Origin: Bradyrhizobium sp.
GTDB taxonomy: Bacteria > Pseudomonadota > Alphaproteobacteria > Rhizobiales > Xanthobacteraceae
Assembly: GCA_013822885.1 (NCBI GenBank)
Contig: PNLC01000002.1
Coordinates: forward strand, 1-62,245
Reading direction: 5' to 3'
Length of the DNA: 62,245 nt
Below the pieces are notes generated by a model. It worked only from the letters and a program-made list of their open reading frames with translations, was not told the origin of the DNA and searched no databases. Each line of letters starts with the position of its first letter. Position 1 is the first letter of the stretch. The position numbers and the translations under genes are program-made. This document shows positions 38,801 through 48,485 of the stretch, one piece after another.

Positions 38801-41800
38801 GCACGGTTCGAGTCGGGCGCCGTTCTCGATGTCTCCGGCGGCGGCTGGTACCGACTGCAAAAAAGCAAGTATGAGCTGCGGGCAGGGGACGCAGGCGCGA
38901 TCACTCTTTCCGACGTCGACGCTGCGCAACTCCTGAAGGCCGATCTGCGCGGCTATGCGGCCGGGTCGGGCGGCAGCCTCACCTTCGACACGAGTTCGTC
39001 CCTCCGGATCGGCGGCACTGCTTCGGCGCCCGCGGGTACCGTCCGTCTGGCGGAGACGCTGTACTCCGACCTTGGTTTCCGTTCGGTCCAGATCACTTCT
39101 GGCGGTGACATTACCGTTGCGGACGGGGCCACCATCAGGCAACTGCCGCACAGCATCGACATGACGGACGCCGCCCGCGTCGACTCGGGCGCATCGATTA
39201 CAGAGTTGGGCTCGCTGGTCGTGCTGCCGTTGTCGCAGCGTGCGGACCTCGCGCCGACGTCGCTCTCGCTCACGGGCCGCAATGTGACGATCGGAACCGG
39301 GGCCACGGTTGCGACCGATGTCGGCGGCAGCATCACCGTGGCGGTTCAGAGCACTACGGCCGGCGGCACGATCAGGATCGACGGCCGGCTGGAGGCGCTG
39401 GCTGGAAAGATCAATGTTCTGGCTGGATCGGGGACGGTCACCGTCGCCAGCACGGCGGCGCTCGTGGCGAACGGCCTGGCACTCATCGAAACGGATGGCC
39501 GGGGACAGCGGGATGGCGTCGTGCTCGGCGGCGGCTCGGTGACCTTGGATGCCGGTTCTATCGTTATGGAATCCGGTTCGCTGATCGACGTCTCGGGCAC
39601 CAGCGGGGAGATCGACGTGCCAGCGGGCGGGACGCTGGGATCGCGCGGGCGCGTACCGGTCACGCTCGCCAGCGACGCGGGCTCCATTTCGGTCAAGGGC
39701 CAGGGACTGATCGAGGGAACATGGCGCGGCAAGGCCGGCGGCAGCGGCGCGCGCGGCGGTGCTGTAACGTTGGCCACCACGACGACGCCTGTGATCCTGT
39801 CCGACAGCGCGGTCGCGCAGGCGGGGTTGGTCTTCCGTCCGTCAGTGCTTCAATCGTCCGGTTTCGCCGATCTCACTCTCAATGCAATCAGCAGTTTCGT
39901 CCGGCTTGAGGGGGTCGACCTCACGCTTGCGGGCTCGATCTCGATCAGCGGTGCCCTGGTCAATGGCAACGGCGCGGATTCGCGCCTGTCGGCATCCTAC
40001 CTTTCGCTGTATGGAACATCTGCCGCCGCCTCCGCGTCGAACGGCACGCTGACGCTCGCGGCCACCCTGATCGACGTCAAGCAGGTGGCCATCCGCGGCT
40101 TCGCGGAGGCAGTGCTGGACGCGTCCGATATTCGGCTTGTCCCGTACAGTGCCGCCCAGCCGGCGTCGCTCGACATGGCCGGCGTTCTGGTCTTGAGGGC
40201 CGCGCAAATCTATCCGGCCTCGCAAACCAGCGCGACGATCAAGGCGAGCGAAAAGATTATCGTGCAGCAGAACGGCGTCGCGGGTGTGGCGCTGTCCGCA
40301 GGCGGCTCCCTGACGCTGGAGGCGCCGGTGATCGAGCAGGGCGGCACGCTGCGCGCGCCATTCGGCCAGATCGTTCTGAAGGCGTCCGGCAAGTTGACCC
40401 TTGGCGCGGGAAGCGTCACCTCCGTAACGGGCGACGGCCAGATTCTGCCTTACGGCAATCTCAGCGACAACGAGAACTGGACCCTGCCCACCGGCACCGG
40501 CCTGCTGCCCATCATCACGAGCCCACCGGAGAAGCGCATCACGCTGGAAGCCCCGAGCGTCGACCTTGCGTCGGGATCGGTTGTCGACATCCGCGGCGGC
40601 GGCGATCTTCACGCCTGGGAACACGTGGCGGGACCCGGCGGGTCGCATGACGTGCTGACGCGCCCGGGAATGTACGCGATCATGCCGTCGCTGGGCGCGG
40701 TAACCGCGATAGGCGAGCGGATCTGGCTCGACGGCGGCAACGGGATCGCCGCGGGGTGGTACACGCTGCTGCCGGCGCGCTATGCATTGTTGCCGGGCGC
40801 CTACGCCATCCAGATGATGAGCGGCGCGCAAGGCGCGTCGATTCGAGGATCCGTAGGCCTCGCCGACGGTTCCGCGATGATGAGCGGCTATCGCGGCAAT
40901 GCACTCGACGGCAGTCGTGATCAGTTGCGGTCGTCCTGGCGCGTGATGTCGGGCGACGTCGTCCGCAACTACAGCGAATACAACGAGGCCTTCGCCAATA
41001 CGTTCTTTGCCTCCGATGCCTTCAAGCTGACGCAGTATCGCTTGACCGGCAAGGAAATCGTCACGCCGCGGCTGCCCATGGATGGCGGCGCTGTCGTGTT
41101 CAAGGCGACGCAGGACCTGATCTTGAACGGGCAATTGCGCTCGCAGGCGGCGGACGGCGGCCGCGGCGGACTGGTGGATATCGCAGCGGCGAAGATCGCC
41201 GTCGTCGGCGCGGAGCAGGATGCGGGTAATTTGCGCACCAGCGGCTATCTGGTGCTCGACGCCACCAGCCTGTCGAACGTCGGCGCCGGCAGTCTGCTGC
41301 TTGGCGGCATACGCAGTGGCGATACGCGCGGCCTGCGCGTGGATGTGACCGCCGATGACATCATCGTGCGCAACAGCAGCGGTTCGGCGTTGACGGGGTC
41401 GGAGATCATCCTGGCCGCCAGCGAGACCATCGACATCGGCGCCGGCAGCGTCATCGCCGCGCGCGGCGAAGCGCCGAGAGGGTCAGGCGATCTGGTGGTG
41501 GCGCCGCAAGTGGCGCAACTTCCGCAAAACAATGGCACGCCCACAGATCCGAGCGACGATTTCGTGATACCGTCGCGGGACTGGGGCGCGCTGATCCGGC
41601 TGTCGAACGGCGACGCGGTGCGGGTGATCCGCGAGAACGTGGACCTTGCGGCCGGCGGCGTGGTGACGATCGGCGCGGGCGCGACGCTTGCGGGCGGCAA
41701 GGCGCTGCTGATCGACGCCACCCGCAACACCCATATGCAGACCGGCGCGCAGCTTTCGGGCGCGACCCTGTCGGTCGCGTCCGGCCGCATCGGCTTTGGT

Positions 41801-44800
41801 GGCGGCAGCGGCCTGGTGCTCGATCAGGCGGCGCTGGCCATGCTGCGCAATACGCAGAATCTGATCCTGCGCAGCTATACCAGCATCGATTTCCACAAGG
41901 CGGTGGACCTGTCCGGCCTGCGTGCGGTGAACCTGGATGCAGCGGTTCTCACAGGCTACGGCTCGAACAATATCGATGTCGTCGCCAGCCGGCTGGTGCT
42001 GGAGAATTCGACCAGCACCTTCAGCGAGCCGGCCGGCGTCGGCCATGGCCGGCTGAATCTCGTCGCGGACGAACTGGCTTTCGGGCAGGGCGCCAAGGCG
42101 CTGCGCGGGTTCGATACGGTGGTCCTGACTGGCACGACGCGCATCGTCGGCGAAGGCAATGGCTCGCTCGATGCCGGCAACGCCGCCGTGACATTGTTCA
42201 CGCCGGTTCTGACCAGCCGCGGCGGCGCTGCGCAGTCGCTGACCACGACCGGCGAGCTCAGCGTTGCGGCGTATGGCACGACCGCACCGGCGCGTGACCT
42301 CGACAGCCTCGGCGCACGCTGGAGCTTGACGGGCAACTCAATCGCGTTTGGCGGACGGGTCAACGCCCTGGGCGGCACGGTGGAGCTGACCGCCACGCAT
42401 GGCGACGTAGTCCTCGCTGAGGGCGCGTCGATCGACGTCGGCGGCTTCGGCAAGCAGTTCTTCGACATCACCGAATATACCGATGCCGGCCGCATCGCGC
42501 TGACCGCCTTGAACGGCGGCTCGGTGCTGCTGGGCGCCGGCGCCGTGCTCGATCTGGCGGCACTCCCCGGCGGGGGAAGCGGGGGCTCGCTCGGCGTGAT
42601 GTCGGACGGTGGCAACGTGGTGCTCGACGGCACGATCAGGGCGCAGGTGGGCGCTGGTCAACGCGGCGGCTCGTTTTCGCTCGATATCACAGCACTGCCC
42701 AACTTCGCCGCGCTCAACCAGCGCCTGAACGAGGGCGGCTTCTCCAGGTCGCGCGCATTCCGCATTTTTACCGGCGACGTGACGCTGGACGGCACGACGG
42801 TGGCCGAGTCGTTCACACTGGCTGCAGACCACGGCCGCGTGACGATTGCCGGCACGGTCGACGCGCGCGCACGCTACGGCGGCGAGATCGCCATCTATGG
42901 CGGCAATGGCCTGACCATGATTAGTACCGCGGTGCTGCGGGCGGGCGCGACCGATACGGTCGACCATATCGGCTCCGGACGGATCACGCTCGGCATCTCG
43001 GCCGGCACGCTCGTCGTTCAGGGCGGCCTGATCGACGTGGCGGGCGGCGAGGGCGGCAAGGTCACCTTGCGCGCGCCGGTGATCGTGCAGCCTGGCGCCG
43101 ACACCGTCAACGTCGCCTTTGCCGGCACCATTGCCGGCGCGCGCGAGATCGTGCTCGAAGGCTTCAAGCAGTTCGACCTCGCGGCGCTGGCGAACAATTC
43201 CAATTATGTCGGCGTCACCATCAACGGCAGCGGCCAGGCCGAGCTCGATCTTGCCGCCACGGCCGCGGGCAAATTTAACGTGCTCGCCGATTACGGCGCC
43301 GGCACGCTGGTGGAGTTCGTGCGCGACTTCGATATTTCGGCGGCTTACGGCGCGCTCGGTGGCCTCGCCGGCCAGGCGAATTTCCACGCCCGTCCCGGGA
43401 TGGAGCTCAACTACGCCGGCGACATCGTGCTGAAGTCGAACTGGAACCTGGGTGCCGGCATCGTCAATCAGGCTTCCGCGATCGCTGCCGGCGCGATGAC
43501 TCCCATTCCGGCACTGAGCGGCGCGGCCTATGTGGTCGCCGGCAAGGAAAGCGAGCTGCTGCGCGACCATACCATGATGGTCTACCGCACCGGCGGCAGC
43601 ATCCTCGGCGAGCCGGGCTCGCTGACGCTGCGGGCCGAAGGCGACATCGAGCTCAAGGGTAGCGTCACCGACGGCTTCTTCCAGTATGCGGATCCGCTGG
43701 ATCCGACCTATCTCGCAGTCAAAGGCACCAGGTCGGGTAGCGTGAACGTGATGTTCAACGGCGGCCGTAACAACGTCGGCCAGACCCTCACGGCGTTCAA
43801 CGGCTTAGCGACAACCCTTCCGACGTATTACGCTGGGCTTTCCTTTCTCACGCGGGGCTCGTTGGTCACACCGAATCTTTCGACACCGCCGCAGATTGCC
43901 CAGGCTCCCTACAGCGCGGCCTCCAACTCGCCAGCGGCGAATACGGGCAATGCACTGGCCTACACCGTGCAATTCCCGTCGATCACCAAGACGGATGGCT
44001 CGACGGTTCCGGTATCATCCTGGAGCCAAACCTTCGTGGCCGGCGCTGCGACGCAGGGGGAAAGCGCCGATCCGGCACGCCTCGCCGCGGGTTCGGCTGG
44101 CAAGATCGTTCTAAGCCACCAGCCGGCCTACAGCTACATCGACAGCAACGCCACTTTCGTTGTGAATGCGTTCATCGACGGCGGTACATCCTTCGGTCCA
44201 GCAAACGCGCCCTCGGGGGCGTCCGTGGACCCGCTTAATTGGCTCACCACGCTGCGAAACGATGCGGGCACGCGACTCACCGATAGCTCCAGCTTTAACC
44301 TCGCGCTCGGCCAAAGCTCGGATCCGGCCTACAATTATGTGCTCAACCTATGGAACGACTATGCACGTAACTATAGCAAGGTCGAAAAAACCGACTACAG
44401 GTGGTATCAGCCTAGCACCGCTGACAGGCTCCAGATCCTGATGAGATACGACACTTTCGCGCAATTCTATACAACCACGCTCGCTCCCAACCTGTCGACT
44501 ATCGCAGCGCTCTATTCATCGATTAAGCCCGGTACGACAGGCGGCACCGTCAATCCCTCCACGGTCGTACGGACCGGCACTGGCGACATCAAGATCGCGG
44601 CGGGTGGCGACCTGCAACTGAACGGCGGCGCATCGATCTATACAGCAGGCCGGCGCGACCTCGCGGCTTTCAACGATTTCACGACCGCCGCGCCCAACGC
44701 CGTCTACGGCGTGGACGGGGGCCATCTCCATATTGCGGCCGGCGGCAACATCAATGTCGCCCTGCCGACGGATCGCTCGGAGATGAAGCACTACACCGAT

Positions 44801-47428
44801 TGGCTGAAGCGACAGGGGAAAATGAACTCATCGGAGTCAATGCTGATCGAGCAAAGCTCCTGGTGGGTGGATTACACCAATTTCCAGCGCGGCATCGGCG
44901 CCCTCGGCGGGGGCAATGTGGCGGTCAGCGCGGGGGGCGATCTGGACAATCTGACGGTCGCGCTGCCGACCAATGGCCGCGTGCGCGGCGGGCGCACCGC
45001 TGACGAACGCAGGCTGCTCGAGCAGCGCAACGGCGGTGCCATGACGGTCGAAGCCGGCGGCGCCGTTCGCGCCGGCTACTACTATATCGGGCGCGGCGCC
45101 GGTTCGATGGAGGCTGGTGAATTCGCGGTCGGCCGGCAGGTCAACGTCACCAATTGGCAGGGGAGAACGACGACGTATCCGATCGCTCCGATTCTGTCGC
45201 TGGGCGATGCAACGCTCAGGGTGAGCGCCGCCGGTGACCTGGTGCTGCAGACGGTGCTCGATCCCCTGCTCGTCCGCAGGGATGTGGCCTATGAGCGCGG
45301 TTACATGAGCAGCCAGACGGAGCGCACGGCGCTCAGCCTGACGTCGACGGGAGGCGACGTGGTCCTGGTCGGTCAGGCGGAATTCCTGTCGAGGGATCTC
45401 ACTCAACTAAGCAACAATGACGGTAGTTATTCGGGATTCAGAGACGTCAATACTTTCGCTGGAAACGTCTATCCCTCGAAGGTCCGCATCGCGGCGCTCA
45501 ATGGCTCCGTGACTAACCAGGGTAACATCTATACCCTGCCCGCGAAGAGCCAGGAGTTGCGGATACTCGCAGGGAACAACGTGTTCCCTGGCTCGATCTT
45601 TATGTCTCGCGCGACGCCGGAGATGATGCCTTCGCCGTTGCAGCCGTCGATTGTTTTCCTGTCTGGCGGCTCACTTCAACGACTTCTCACTAACGAGATC
45701 GGTGTGTTCGACCTCACCGTGGGAGGCTACGCGCGCCGGTTTGGGAATCCGCAACAATTGCCGAATGCCGACGACTATGAACCGAGCCGCATCTACGCGC
45801 AGGAAGGCTCGATCAATGCCGGCATCATCACGGCCAATGAGCAGACGTGGTTCCGCGCGGGCACCGACATTCGCGAAATCAACTATAATCTGCGCAACAT
45901 TCACCCGACCGATGTGTCCCTGCTCGAAGCCGGCAATGACGTCATCGGAGGCACGATTGTGCCATTCCGCCAAGAGGATGCCAGCTACCGATACGGTGGA
46001 CGAATCGAGATCCAAGGACCCGGGGCGCTGGTGCTCACCGCGGGTCGCGATGTCTATGGTAAAGATTTGCGGCTCTACAGCGCGGGTAACCGGCGGTACG
46101 ACGACGTGACCAACCGCCCGCTGGACAATACGAAAATCCTGGGCCTGCCTGACCAGAGCGCAGCGATCACCGTGATGGCGGGGCTCAAGGGCAAGCAGCC
46201 CTCCTACGAGGCCTTCCTCGCGGCCTATCTCGATCCGGCCAATGTCGCGGCCATGCCGGACTATCTCAAGACCACGCTGTCCGATGGCAAGCTGGTGCCG
46301 CTCTATCTCACCGACGCCTTCGAGACCCGCAAGAGCGGTAGCGTGAAAACGACGCGCAACGGCCTCGTCTCCTTTGTGGAGGAGATGACCGGCGAAAAGC
46401 TGTCGCCGCTCGACGCCTGGACGCGGTTCAGGACGCTGCCGCAATTCACGCAGGAGCGTTTCCTGCGTCAGGTCTATATGCAGGAGCTCCGCGAGGCGGG
46501 ATCGGACCAGAACGAGCCCGGCGCGGGCGGCCTGCCGCGCAACGGCGGCTATAACCGCGGCTATGCGGCGATCGACACACTGTTCCCCGGCCACGACTGG
46601 AAGGGCGATGTGACAATCGGCAATGCGCTGTTCCGCACCATGGCCGGTGGCGACATCGAGGTGCTGACGCCGGGCGGCGGCCTGCAAGTGGCTGCGTTGA
46701 GCACCGACCCTGGTCCAGGCTACGGCCTGGTTACGCTGGGCTATGGAAATATCAACATCTTCGCCCGCAACAACGTCGTCGTGAACCGCTCGCGCATCCT
46801 GACGTTTGCCGGCGGCGACGAGACGATCTGGTCGACGCTGGGCGACATCGATGCCGGGCGCGGCGCCAAGACGACCCGCGTGGCGTCGGCGCCGGAGGTC
46901 CAGACCGACGTCAATACGGTGACGAAAGTGCTGGAGAAGGCCGACATCTCCGGCAGCGGCATCGGCACGATCGTGGGCTTCACCGGCGTCGAGGAGGGCG
47001 ACGTCAACCTGATCGCGCCGCAGGGCACGGTCAATGCCGGCGACGCCGGCGTGCGGGTCAGCGGCAACCTCAACATTGCGGCACTGTTTGTGCTAAACGC
47101 CAACAACTTCCAGGTCTCCGGCGAGGTCAAGGGCTTGCCGCAAAAGGAGACTCCGTTGACGGTGCTGAAACTCGACACCGGCGACTCGAGCCAGAAGGCG
47201 GTCGCGGACGCGGCAAAGGACGCAACGCAATCCGGCAAGAGCCAGCAGGCTTCCATCATCATCGTCGAGGTGCTCGGCTATGGCGGCGGCGACGGCAGTT
47301 CAAATCGTCCCGAAGAGGACGAAGGCCGCGTGCAGCGTGACCGACGAAGCTACAATCCAAACAGCGCAGTCCAGTACGTGGGTGCCGGTCCGCTGAGCGA
47401 CGAACAGCGGCGAAAACTGATCGAGTAG
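35888..47428 (+). CDS. Giant filamentous-hemagglutinin-family exoprotein 1 (about 3846 aa)
   Basis: Signal peptide ending ALARPLG; FHA/TPS-type N-terminal domain (ILTWKEFNVGRETDLYFDQ...WIALNRV...GQVYVINQSGIIFGGASQVNV); long repeats of G-A-x-(I/L)-D-(V/I)-S-G type; conserved C-terminus SIIIVEVLGYGGG. ATG at 35888 chosen over the longer ORF start at 35759. Confidence 0.88.
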   Translation: MLLPVVAAAPRSFSARRLSKRALLFAGVSATALFAAGHCALARPLGGQAPSPSTAAMAAAQGASQAAQQASNALRRATQSLQAMQSAQQAARDLARTTPTTVQNGLQAGGLVVMPGATPGATDGGAGLWQGANLPTESSSGGRTQVTVRQNQQKAILTWKEFNVGRETDLYFDQRAGGADVQNWIALNRVGPGAAPSQILGSVKAEGQVYVINQSGIIFGGASQVNVHTLVASSLSLSNAQLMAGINNPLVSGGGGDTYSVPQFGYLGQPRPEGSFEIDDPRQVPRTAIGAPAGDVMVEAGAQIATVSGGKAMLFAPHVVNSGSISAPDGQVIMAAGEQVYLRTSLIVERDLTKPFHLNVRGLDVAVSAPMPWLFTRNQKNFDNQNFTVGVQTIVLPEMEARAAAVDYRVVNNGVVQADRGNITVTARNVVQNGALLAATALNNRDGSIRLQAWGQGIPCEGDCGTNNFLYWSPGRVTLATGSVTAAMPDLSDTSEMELSSLLTRYTPGRVELRGDLIDIEQQANVIVPAGTISVVASKNPWADEQPVGETPRDGSRVYIGEDAYLSVAGLQDVLLAMESNVIEAELRINELRDSPLYRDSWLRGQTVYVDRRKSGTFTDGLMSGVRWVTKDGNYIPGAWVGTPLADVSAWVGVGKTNLAELSTQGGSIILKSAGSVVTRSGSILDVSGGSVRYSDGWIKTTRLLGADGRIYDIGDARPDQAYVALAGGFTRSHARWDVTETWTNLLGKSGARYERGYTEGRKAGSIQFYAGEGVVLEGGYWGGTVVGERQAGTGELAQAGTMTFGGTGDDKKLWLLGNLIITNDPVLLPADFSATTPLASSWYSGSPGVTDSFLFRTTYLDSDVLGAAGFGAIELYVTKSFSLEKGTALELAPGSSFTVEANTVDAYTQDFRIDGVIRAAGGSVKLNQAENVYFGSGAAIDASGQWVNQRTGAATIAAPVIGGGSIEVMNARFESGAVLDVSGGGWYRLQKSKYELRAGDAGAITLSDVDAAQLLKADLRGYAAGSGGSLTFDTSSSLRIGGTASAPAGTVRLAETLYSDLGFRSVQITSGGDITVADGATIRQLPHSIDMTDAARVDSGASITELGSLVVLPLSQRADLAPTSLSLTGRNVTIGTGATVATDVGGSITVAVQSTTAGGTIRIDGRLEALAGKINVLAGSGTVTVASTAALVANGLALIETDGRGQRDGVVLGGGSVTLDAGSIVMESGSLIDVSGTSGEIDVPAGGTLGSRGRVPVTLASDAGSISVKGQGLIEGTWRGKAGGSGARGGAVTLATTTTPVILSDSAVAQAGLVFRPSVLQSSGFADLTLNAISSFVRLEGVDLTLAGSISISGALVNGNGADSRLSASYLSLYGTSAAASASNGTLTLAATLIDVKQVAIRGFAEAVLDASDIRLVPYSAAQPASLDMAGVLVLRAAQIYPASQTSATIKASEKIIVQQNGVAGVALSAGGSLTLEAPVIEQGGTLRAPFGQIVLKASGKLTLGAGSVTSVTGDGQILPYGNLSDNENWTLPTGTGLLPIITSPPEKRITLEAPSVDLASGSVVDIRGGGDLHAWEHVAGPGGSHDVLTRPGMYAIMPSLGAVTAIGERIWLDGGNGIAAGWYTLLPARYALLPGAYAIQMMSGAQGASIRGSVGLADGSAMMSGYRGNALDGSRDQLRSSWRVMSGDVVRNYSEYNEAFANTFFASDAFKLTQYRLTGKEIVTPRLPMDGGAVVFKATQDLILNGQLRSQAADGGRGGLVDIAAAKIAVVGAEQDAGNLRTSGYLVLDATSLSNVGAGSLLLGGIRSGDTRGLRVDVTADDIIVRNSSGSALTGSEIILAASETIDIGAGSVIAARGEAPRGSGDLVVAPQVAQLPQNNGTPTDPSDDFVIPSRDWGALIRLSNGDAVRVIRENVDLAAGGVVTIGAGATLAGGKALLIDATRNTHMQTGAQLSGATLSVASGRIGFGGGSGLVLDQAALAMLRNTQNLILRSYTSIDFHKAVDLSGLRAVNLDAAVLTGYGSNNIDVVASRLVLENSTSTFSEPAGVGHGRLNLVADELAFGQGAKALRGFDTVVLTGTTRIVGEGNGSLDAGNAAVTLFTPVLTSRGGAAQSLTTTGELSVAAYGTTAPARDLDSLGARWSLTGNSIAFGGRVNALGGTVELTATHGDVVLAEGASIDVGGFGKQFFDITEYTDAGRIALTALNGGSVLLGAGAVLDLAALPGGGSGGSLGVMSDGGNVVLDGTIRAQVGAGQRGGSFSLDITALPNFAALNQRLNEGGFSRSRAFRIFTGDVTLDGTTVAESFTLAADHGRVTIAGTVDARARYGGEIAIYGGNGLTMISTAVLRAGATDTVDHIGSGRITLGISAGTLVVQGGLIDVAGGEGGKVTLRAPVIVQPGADTVNVAFAGTIAGAREIVLEGFKQFDLAALANNSNYVGVTINGSGQAELDLAATAAGKFNVLADYGAGTLVEFVRDFDISAAYGALGGLAGQANFHARPGMELNYAGDIVLKSNWNLGAGIVNQASAIAAGAMTPIPALSGAAYVVAGKESELLRDHTMMVYRTGGSILGEPGSLTLRAEGDIELKGSVTDGFFQYADPLDPTYLAVKGTRSGSVNVMFNGGRNNVGQTLTAFNGLATTLPTYYAGLSFLTRGSLVTPNLSTPPQIAQAPYSAASNSPAANTGNALAYTVQFPSITKTDGSTVPVSSWSQTFVAGAATQGESADPARLAAGSAGKIVLSHQPAYSYIDSNATFVVNAFIDGGTSFGPANAPSGASVDPLNWLTTLRNDAGTRLTDSSSFNLALGQSSDPAYNYVLNLWNDYARNYSKVEKTDYRWYQPSTADRLQILMRYDTFAQFYTTTLAPNLSTIAALYSSIKPGTTGGTVNPSTVVRTGTGDIKIAAGGDLQLNGGASIYTAGRRDLAAFNDFTTAAPNAVYGVDGGHLHIAAGGNINVALPTDRSEMKHYTDWLKRQGKMNSSESMLIEQSSWWVDYTNFQRGIGALGGGNVAVSAGGDLDNLTVALPTNGRVRGGRTADERRLLEQRNGGAMTVEAGGAVRAGYYYIGRGAGSMEAGEFAVGRQVNVTNWQGRTTTYPIAPILSLGDATLRVSAAGDLVLQTVLDPLLVRRDVAYERGYMSSQTERTALSLTSTGGDVVLVGQAEFLSRDLTQLSNNDGSYSGFRDVNTFAGNVYPSKVRIAALNGSVTNQGNIYTLPAKSQELRILAGNNVFPGSIFMSRATPEMMPSPLQPSIVFLSGGSLQRLLTNEIGVFDLTVGGYARRFGNPQQLPNADDYEPSRIYAQEGSINAGIITANEQTWFRAGTDIREINYNLRNIHPTDVSLLEAGNDVIGGTIVPFRQEDASYRYGGRIEIQGPGALVLTAGRDVYGKDLRLYSAGNRRYDDVTNRPLDNTKILGLPDQSAAITVMAGLKGKQPSYEAFLAAYLDPANVAAMPDYLKTTLSDGKLVPLYLTDAFETRKSGSVKTTRNGLVSFVEEMTGEKLSPLDAWTRFRTLPQFTQERFLRQVYMQELREAGSDQNEPGAGGLPRNGGYNRGYAAIDTLFPGHDWKGDVTIGNALFRTMAGGDIEVLTPGGGLQVAALSTDPGPGYGLVTLGYGNINIFARNNVVVNRSRILTFAGGDETIWSTLGDIDAGRGAKTTRVASAPEVQTDVNTVTKVLEKADISGSGIGTIVGFTGVEEGDVNLIAPQGTVNAGDAGVRVSGNLNIAALFVLNANNFQVSGEVKGLPQKETPLTVLKLDTGDSSQKAVADAAKDATQSGKSQQASIIIVEVLGYGGGDGSSNRPEEDEGRVQRDRRSYNPNSAVQYVGAGPLSDEQRRKLIE

Positions 47429-47705
47429 GTCCGCGCCCCTTTTTGCAAACGGCTTGATGTATAAGTGGTCGAGCCAATCGGCGACGAGACCGGCTGCCTC
47501 GTTTGAATTCGACTGTGCGGTTGAGACGAGGGCCCGGTCAGCAATGCAGCCGTCGCAAATCAACCCTGGCGTGCAAATGCTGTATTCAGCATGTCATATT
47601 TGCTTTGCTATTTCCGTGCTTGAATGACCGTTAGCACGGCAAGAGCGGTTACGATGCGCAAGGCTGGACTGCCCGGATGCCGCCTGCGCGTCCTATTCGG
47701 GTTTC

Positions 47706-48482
47706 ATGACCAGTTTTGTCGTTCAACCGCTCCGAGCTGCCAAGGTCGAACGTGCTGGATCACGGCCGACGATCAGGTCGTGTCTCGGTGTCTTGGCCAT
47801 CTTGCTGAGCAGCTGCGTGGATCCCGTCTCGGGTGCGATAGGGCCGGCCATCGCCGAGAGCTCCATTTCCGAAACCGGCTCGGCGCGGCGTATGGCTTAT
47901 GATCTCCCCGCTCAGCCGCTGGACACTGCACTTGATGCGTTCGGGGCTGCCGGCACCATTCAGATTTTCTACGAGGCTTCCCTGACAAAGGGGCGCAATT
48001 CTGCCGAGGTCAAGGGTGCTTTTTCCCCCGAAGAGGCGCTGCGGCTTCTGCTGCGCGGTTCGGGCCTCGCGGCGCGGGTCATTGCACCCAATACCATATC
48101 GATTGCGCGCGAGCCCGTTGACGGTGCAAGTCCGGACAATGCCGCTTCGCGACATTTGAAACGCGAGTCGGTACGGCATTTTGGCGCCATGCAGGCCGAC
48201 CTGCTCCAGGTCCTGTGCGAGAACGCGACAACACGACCTGGAAACTACCGAATCGCCATTCAGTACTGGCTGGATGCTTCCGGAAAAATTGCGCGCTTGA
48301 GGTTGATTGGTTCCTCGGGAAATCCGGACCGCGATGCGGCAGTCGTTGCCACGCTCCGGAACGTGGTGCTGCGAGCGCCCGGCAACATGCCGCAACCCGT
48401 CACCATGACGATCGAGCCGAGCGCGCCGGACCAGCTGGCCGGCTGCATGCCTCGGCATGCCGGGGCACGGCGGACCGAATAG
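47706..48482 (+). CDS. Exported STN-domain protein with C-terminal TonB_C-like domain (cassette 2)
   Basis: YDLPAQPLDTALDAFGAAGTIQIFYEASLTKGRNSAEVKGAFSPEEALRLLLRGSGLAARVIAPNTISI; QYWLDASGKIARLRLIGSSGNPDRDAAVVATLRNV. Confidence 0.78.
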   Translation: MTSFVVQPLRAAKVERAGSRPTIRSCLGVLAILLSSCVDPVSGAIGPAIAESSISETGSARRMAYDLPAQPLDTALDAFGAAGTIQIFYEASLTKGRNSAEVKGAFSPEEALRLLLRGSGLAARVIAPNTISIAREPVDGASPDNAASRHLKRESVRHFGAMQADLLQVLCENATTRPGNYRIAIQYWLDASGKIARLRLIGSSGNPDRDAAVVATLRNVVLRAPGNMPQPVTMTIEPSAPDQLAGCMPRHAGARRTE

Positions 48483-48485
48483 CCA

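Noticed and set aside
47429-47705. Possible tRNA or IS remnant between the cassettes
   Set aside because: No cloverleaf, terminal inverted repeats or transposase fragment could be recognised.
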